This document shows, piece after piece, positions 58,101 to 64,000 of a stretch of 64,000 nt of DNA. Below the pieces are notes generated by a model that did not search any database, was not told the origin of the DNA, and saw nothing but the letters and a program-made list of their open reading frames with translations. Made by a program: the position numbers and the translations under genes. The stretch spans positions 35,328 through 99,327 of the forward strand of contig JARKIF010000125.1 in NCBI GenBank assembly GCA_029378245.1, read 5' to 3'. This stretch comes from Roridomyces roridus. Its lineage: Eukaryota > Basidiomycota > Agaricomycetes > Agaricales > Mycenaceae. How positions within the stretch are numbered: the stretch's first letter is position 1; each line of letters opens with the position of its first letter.

Positions 58101-58434
58101 TCGGAATATAGGACATCCTGTCTGCTCGGCGCAGGAAGCACTTGGCTTCTCGAGCCCTGAGGAATGAGCCCAGGTGTCGACGTACTGGCTACCACGTATG
58201 AATGCTTGGACTGCATAGGCGAAAGGGGCTCACGAGTAGCATGGTGATGGATATGCATGTCCCCCGAAACATTCGTGAAGTGCGATCCAGTGAGGTCGAG
58301 GCCACTGCCTCTGTGAACATTTGCGCGGGCCTAGAGAGACAATAATGTGAATCAAGGCCGCTACTTTGGGGTTTTTTTCTACCTTGGAGGAGGGCTAGCC
58401 ACGACGGACCCATCGGCGGGCGTCGCAACTCCAT
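55171..58434 (-). pseudogene. TGW-family member E with C-terminal pseudokinase; N-terminal half frameshifted
   Basis: The minus strand carries every exon of the TGW module, about 90% identical to C and D, but with seven single-base indels against both: near 58428, 58305, 58038, 57966, 57695, 57283 (deletions) and 56958 (insertion). Exons 6 and 7 (HDDDWRDIL, ELLYRACETFTLVEEDG) and the protein kinase exons are open. The kinase part reads VGDVWMGHLRGQCVAVTVM, IIWRQLSHPNLLPFYG, LCLVSPWMEN, HLHAMHVTYGDLS, IADFGLASI, DIYSFALVVYK and LVEDCWHADPDSRPTA. The beta-3 Lys is Thr (VAVT) and the HRD-like HGDLK of related fungal kinases is YGDLS, so catalysis is unlikely. Either a decaying gene or a locus still making a shorter kinase-like protein. 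Confidence 0.8.
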
Positions 58435-58440
58435 CGACAT

Positions 58441-59089
58441 TGGAAGGCACGAAGCTGTAGCGCTATGCTCAGAGATGAAAACAGCCGGTCAGCGCCATCC
58501 TCAGGATAGGCACCGTGACAGATTGGCGCGCAGTCGTTCTAAACATGGAATCGAGTCGGGGCAGGCGCTGACGTTGGAGTTGAAATCTGGAGGCAGGTGG
58601 TGGACTCGAAGCTTGAAGGTCGGCGGTGAACTCGAAGGACCAAGGTGGTTTGACGGATCAAAAAGTCTTGTCTGCTCGTTCTTCCTAATGCATTAAAACA
58701 CGACGACCCAGCATCGTACTCCAGACCTCCTCTCAGCGTCAGGCTTCTCGACGCTGAGCGCCGGGGCAGACTGCATTCAAGCATTTCAATTTTCCAGTCC
58801 AAGTACAAAGCTTTCAGTGCCTCCTACACGCCCAACCCTTCCTTGCATCTCGAGCCGCCTCCGAATCCTCCTGAGAACCCACTCTCCAGCTTCGGTCACC
58901 TCGGTCTGTGGCGAACGCGCGTCGCATGGAACTGTGAATCCCCATTTCCTCCAAGTCGTGCTCTGGCATCCTTCGGGCTCCCCTTCAATCTTTCTACGCG
59001 CTCCGAAACGCGCGCCATCCATTGGTTCGCTTGGATGACTCGATTCCTTGTTCTCAAACGAGCAAGTAACGCAAGCAACGCAAGTGACT
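58441..59089. other. Divergent promoter region between gene E and R4
   Basis: No gene. It is homologous to 18546-19206 (inverted) and 53476-54130. Confidence 0.5.
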
Positions 59090-59990
59090 GATGGGCGTGG
59101 ACCCACCAGGCCGCATTTCCCTTCACGAGACCCCAGCAGCTCTTCCCCAGGTCTCATACCTCGTGCAGACTACCGTCGCTAGCCCACGGACCCACACGTC
59201 CGGTTGACGCTGCTCTCGACATCGTTGGCATATCTGTGAGGTACCGTGGCTTCTGCAGCCCATATCCCTTCGCTTATTCTCTCTAGGCCCCGCGGGCACC
59301 ATCACCATCGCTCTCCCCCACCGTGGACCCACACATCCTGTCGATAATGTTCCTGGCCACACTTTGAGGTGTGCGAGCCTTTTCATACTCTCTGGCTTCG
59401 CTCATCACGCCCACAGATGCCCCTTGTCTTCGTCGTCTTCGCTGGCCATGCCTGGACCCACATGTCGAGACCTCTCAGGTACCTCGGCCTCTTGACGTCT
59501 CTGCCGCTGCTCATCATACTTACAGACACCCGTCGGTCATCGTTGGGAATACGCGTTGACCCTCGCACCCACTGCTTGGGTTCTCGCCAATGCTGACCAC
59601 AACCCACGACCCGTACGTCCTCCATTCCTCACCAGCCACGACACACATCTAACCTCCCCCTAGAGCTCCACCGACGCCCACTTCTTCGTCGTCGACATCC
59701 CCACCCTCAAGTCCGTCTTATCCTCAAGAAAGATCTCGGTCAAGACATGTCGTCAAGTCCGTCGCGCTGTAGATGTACACCCGGAGGTGCTGCAGGGGCT
59801 CACCTTCGGTTCGTTGAGCATGCCGCGCGCGAGCCCGTCAAGCTGAAGCGGTGTATGTACTCCCGGGGCGTTGGCGACAACGCTTGTCTGGTCGACGGGC
59901 ATGCCGCATACAGCAGACACGATATCCGAGTCCAAGATCGTAAGACGTCCGACTGGTGGAACGGTGGTTGGGTCTCCTTTTTGGAGGCGG
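59090..59990 (+). other. Repeat transcription unit R4, promoter-damaged
   Basis: Same order as R3: leader CTTCACGAGACC, modules with GPTRPVDAALDIVGIS and GPTHPVDNVPGH frames, then FVVDIPTLKSVLSSRKISVK and ACLVDGHAAYSRHDIRVQDR. At the position of the TATA box the sequence runs GGACCCACCAGGCCGC, so the ATAAAA-containing segment is deleted. It lies divergently to the decayed gene E. Confidence 0.6.
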
Positions 59991-60789
59991 TGGGGACGTG
60001 GTCATCTGTGGCCTGTCCTTCTCTCGTTCAGTACGTTTGCTTATAACGCTCGCCTTCTTGACTGATGTGCTCGACAGCCAAGTACCGTCATGATGCTTGA
60101 GTGGGGCGGGAATGTATTCGTGTCGTGCTGAAGCCTCGTTTACAAGTCGAATAACCATGAATATGAATGAAAGCCAATGCTACAAGTTTCTGATTACCTT
60201 CCGTGTCCGTGCCTACGTATGAGTGCCCACAAGTGGTTTCGAAAACTGCCGAGACTACCTATTGTCCATCTTCCGTGCGGCATCTACATTGCAAAGCAAC
60301 GAACATACAGATAGATATCCTAGATATTCGTTCACTGCACAAGTCTCAATTGGGAGCCACCTTCGTTATACATTGTTCTTTCGTCAAGTGCGTTTCCTCG
60401 TCCTGCCTTCCGTTTGACTGATGCCATCCGCAGCCCGGTACTTCATACTGTAGATGCAGGAATCGTATACTGAATATTCAATAGCACCGCCCTCCGGGCA
60501 GACCTGGGTCCTCCGTCTTCCACAAAGAGCAAAAATGAATCATTGAATGGAACTGAAGGATGCTGCCTGCTGGTCCGTGCGCCGCTGCGCGCCGCACTCC
60601 CTCGCCAGGGTTTCTAAGCATTACATTGTGCAATCATGATCAAAAGTAACGAATCAGAGCGTGGTAAAATATGGAATGATTGCACTGGACACAATTAGCG
60701 ATTGGAGACCTGGACCTCCGGATCCAGGAAAATAGAAATACAACCTCGTTCTCCAATAGAATACTGCTAGATATGATACCCCAAAGTCG
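59991..60789. other. Spacer
   Basis: Nothing recognised. A GC-rich stretch near 60485-60610 has no frame. Confidence 0.4.
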
Positions 60790-62017
60790 TCATTAGGGGC
60801 GCCTATGTGACGAGTACGGCCGACGGAGGATGAATACATCCAAACCCGTCCTGGACATTCTTCTCCGACAAATCTCATTCCCACTCGGAGAACTCCAATA
60901 TACGAACGGTGGGATTCCGGTCGACGAGAATCTTCACGACATCCTCCTCAGCCACTTCAACGAGAGCTAAAGTACGGAGGTTCGGGGACCCACTCGTCTT
61001 TGTCCGCAAGCGTCCTGAGGAAATGAAGCGGGTCGGAGATGTAATAAACATCAAGGCGGACGAGATCTTGCCCACAAGGGGACTTGATGACCTCGAGTAC
61101 ATGGTCGGTTTCCAGGGTTGTGGAGCTCTGGAGGCGGAGGTGTTGAAGATTAAATACGCTGTGATTCAGGAAGGAGATGATGGGCTTCCAGACATCAAGC
61201 GATCCAGCTTGGCCATCGTTTCGGTGGCTGACGACGAGCTTTTGCAGTGCCGGTGCAGGCAGGTGTTGCAGAACTGCAGACCGACGTATGCTTGAGCTAA
61301 CACTGAGGGACGCGATTTGGGATGTCGTCGACAAGGAACTGTTTGAAGCGGAGTCTCGATAAAGCGTGATATCGTGTCCACAACATGGCTCTTGGCTGAG
61401 GGAGGTGAAAGAATCCATAGGAAATCTGCGAACCGATGGACGCCCCTCGAATTGAGCATGTACGAAGTTGCGACCATGGGAGGGGATGCTAGTGGGTCTT
61501 CTATCCTCCAAATCAAATGCTTCAAGGAGGGCATCGATCGGCAGAGGTTAATGTCGGGGGTTCCTTCCGCTAGAAGTTCGCCGGGAAAACTTGCGCCATC
61601 CTTGGCCAACGACTCGAGAAACGCCTGTTCGGGGTGAAGGAGCGGGATTTCCTTCCATCGGAGCCCAAAAGCGAGGAGATGATGCAGTACATCGACAGCA
61701 AGCGAGCCCTGGCAGTGGAAGCGAAGGGAAAGTGGGACCGACTTGGTTCGGTCCAACTGGATCCTCAAAGTTCGTTTCGAGACTCTCGTCTTGAAGAGAG
61801 GTGGAAGCACAATCCGGCACCATAGTCGCGGAGAGCTGAGCGCGACATCGCGCCATCGACGAGATACGCGGGCTACAACCCACGAATGGTTCTGGTGAAA
61901 TCCGACCGCGTGTGGTGCAACCGTGCTGTGTATGAGCGAGAACAAGGTCTACGCCAGGTCCGCGTCCACACAACGATGGAAGATCTCTGTGGTCATTTCA
62001 TCGGGGACATTTTCCAT
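60790..62017 (-). pseudogene. F-box pseudogene 3
   Basis: From an ATG at 62017 the F-box reads VPDEMTTEIFHRCVDADLA and is then interrupted by a TAG; the frame resumes with VAPHAVGFHQNHSWVVARV and follows F-box 1 and 2. A piece matching about 12 codons is deleted after LAKDG, several frame shifts occur near 61450 and 60960, and SEWEWDF is broken by a TGA. These are true inactivating changes, not only length errors. Order and orientation relative to R4 and gene E mirror F-box 2, R2 and gene C. Confidence 0.85.
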
Positions 62018-62857
62018 GACAGCAGTTGGCCTGGGATTTCGATGAGTTCTTGGGCTGGATCGTGTACTAACTGAGTGGTACGCGCAAAGAATATGCGAAA
62101 TTCTTGAGATATCGACGAATCGACGATCAGGATTCAGGAGTAGTGTTTTTTCAGCGTTAGATATCCCAGTGTGGCTGAAGCACTGGAAAAATTGGCGAGA
62201 GGGAGGCTTCGATTTGCAATCGAGAAAGCAGCAGTTTGGCAGCAGTGGTAAGGACGGAGAAAGAGTTGATCGTGCGGTGCGGCTGTTAATCTTGTCCTGA
62301 ACCTCGTCAAGCCGTTTTCGAGGCGGTCGATTCTCGTGCTGCCGAAGAGGAAAACGTTCGAATCCACTCCTTCAGATTTAGCCACACCTGATCTCCATTG
62401 GAACCTCATTCTGGGACACCATTCTCTGAATCGACGACGGCTTGCGTTCAGCCTTCAAAAGTTGGGTCCAGCCTTCCGTCCCTTGCTAATCTTTCAAGTT
62501 GTGTCTTACCATTCAGGCCTGCAGAGCGCTTAAGGCCTACATCTCCTGACGGACCATTGGGCCATGATCTTCTCCGAACGAAGCAGGCTGCAGCGGGTAA
62601 TTCTGACGAGGTTTAGATTCCAGCACATCCTAGCGCTCGTGTTATATGGACAACGGAACAAAGCCGAGCGTCATCCTGCGCTCGTCTTTGGAAGTTTCCG
62701 GAATGGGAGGTGGTCTTGCGGCTCCGATGCAAGGAGCGCTCGTGGAGCAGCGGGTGGAAGTACGCCGGCGGGCATTATACACACCGAAAAGCCACGCCAT
62801 AGACACCAAACGGGACGCGATCCGCGTATACTTGTACGAGGCAACGCAACAACGCGT
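62018..62857. other. Spacer
   Basis: No gene recognised. Open frames on either strand lack motifs. Confidence 0.4.
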
Positions 62858-63311
62858 TCACTTCCAATTCCCTGTCATGACCTGCACGCTGCTTCGCTCA
62901 AAGAAGTTCTTCTCGTCCGGCAAGATCGGGTTTCCATCTTTGCACATGCCCAGAGCTCCAGTAGATCCTCGATTCGCTCGGCCTCCCATTCGACCATCCC
63001 GTCATACTTGAGCAAGGGCAGGCCTGCGGCAGCAAGGGTAGCGTTCGTCTCGCGCGAGATGTGGAACTGTTGCGTTTCAGTCAGAAGTCGAGAAAGAAAA
63101 CGGTCGTGCGCCCACCCACCTGCTTGTACGTGACGAGCCCGCCGACTTGACGCCTGGTAGCGCCTCGATGAGGGGGCCGTGGATTTCACCCCTGGGAACC
63201 GTCAGCTTCTGGTCCTAATCGGGAGGGGTTTCAAGCGCACCAGTGGCGGTCAAACTCCTCGAAGGAGAGGTGCGGGAGGCGGTTCATGAGGGCAATGAGG
63301 CGGATGGTCAT
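62858..63311 (-). pseudogene. EthD-domain protein gene with frame breaks
   Basis: On the minus strand exon 1 starts at 63311 (MTIRLIALMNRLPHLSFEEF), then GEIHGPLIEALPGVK, FHISRETNATLAAAGLPLLK, YDGMVEWEAERIEDLLE and PDEKNFFERSSVQVMTGNWK to a stop at 62858. This block order is that of EthD-domain proteins, small dimeric ferredoxin-like-fold proteins linked to polyketide cyclisation or catabolism. Two single-base frame breaks are needed, one between LPGVK and LVTYKQ and one between WACAK and GNPILPDE, so the gene is broken or the consensus has errors here. Confidence 0.6.
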
Positions 63312-64000
63312 TGGATTCTCCGAGTCTTGTCGCTGCTACTTGCCTCCCCTTGGACCTTCGACCTTTATACGCGCAGCGCCCGCCATACGTGTCCTGGGAA
63401 CCAAATGGGTCGGGGATTATTCAGGGCTTACAATTCCCGTGCTGGGTCGGGATATTCTAGCAGGCGTTGGGCTCCTTTGATGTCGCTTCCATGCTCTACT
63501 GCTGCTGTTTTCTCGCACACGCTCGGGTCGCCGCTGAACTATCTCCGCGATGCTGTCAGGATTGCAAGTTGCACCGGGGCAATTGGCAGCGGTTCTGATA
63601 GTCCTATCGCTTCAACGCGCTCGCGGTCGGGATGTACCAAGCCGACTAACTATTCGAACTCGTCTTGACTGTGCACATTGGTAATGTATAATCCAGTTCT
63701 TTTTTCATTTTCATTTTTCATTCCTGCCCCAATCCTGCCCTGACGACTCCAGGCACAACGTGAACGTGCTGGTTTTGGCTCGCACTGCAATTCTCCGTGC
63801 GGATGGGCGACTATACCAAATCCCACCACGACCGAAGGGCCCTCGGACATCGGTCGGCTGCAAACTTGAAGCGCTGGACGACCGATATCTATCTTGCACG
63901 GACTACAACCGTCGGCCATGGGAGGCTCATTCATCATGTCCCATGTGCATGTCCCAAACTTTAGGATTTCTCCGCTTGAGACTACGAGCCGACACACCCC
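63312..64000. other. Window end, unassigned
   Basis: A minus-strand frame at 63650-63997 (115 codons, running off the window side) has no recognisable motif; nothing else supported. Confidence 0.3.

Noticed and set aside
62352..62365. GTTCGAATCC, a tRNA B-box-like string
   Set aside because: No A box, anticodon arm or acceptor stem can be drawn around it.
62564..63133. 189-codon plus-strand frame
   Set aside because: Antisense to the EthD-like gene and without motifs.

Overview
The window is nuclear DNA of a filamentous basidiomycete, most likely an Agaricomycete. The signs are many short GT-AG introns (44-60 bp), F-box proteins of mushroom type, a Zn2Cys6 regulator, an Elm1/Sak1-like kinase and an ABCG transporter with EGF-like repeats. 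Order and species cannot be told from the sequence.

Two accessory blocks flank a conventional core. Left block (about 0.1-24.4 kb): two members of a large modular protein family (A with 13 TPR units; B with C2H2 zinc fingers and a CACTA-like element in an intron), an F-box fragment, a repeat transcription unit (R1), F-box gene 1, an S28 serine carboxypeptidase, F-box gene 2, R2 and family member C (helical domain plus ankyrin repeats, split by a Mutator-like insertion). Right block (about 51.0-63.3 kb) mirrors this on the minus strand: member D, R3, member E (pseudokinase C-terminus, decayed N-terminal half), R4, an F-box pseudogene and a broken EthD-domain gene.

The core (24.6-50 kb) holds a type II membrane glycosyltransferase-like protein, a Zn2Cys6 factor, an FAD monooxygenase, a class I aminotransferase, a small Cys-rich protein, an Elm1/Sak1-like kinase, a tail-anchored coiled-coil protein, a Rossmann-fold protein, U6 snRNA-like sequences and the ABCG transporter.

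The most striking content is the modular family, here called the TGW family after its TGWEKA-type motif. All five members share about 500 N-terminal residues encoded by equivalent exons: a short start exon and a Ser/His-rich motif (both seen in A, C, D and E; the 5' end of B is unresolved), a CGRG...IGDVG...FFNIYLP block, a GSLYLVTGWEKA block, a THDDDWRDIL exon and an ELLYRACE...DGLATIRRPD segment. They then switch to unrelated C-termini: TPR, zinc finger, helical/ankyrin, disordered, protein kinase. R units lie divergently upstream of C, D and E, and F-box genes sit next to R in the same order on both sides, so the locus looks like a repeatedly duplicated F-box/R/TGW module. Conserved sensor-like N-termini with exchangeable C-termini recall fungal NLR-type recognition families, but no function is shown by the sequence.
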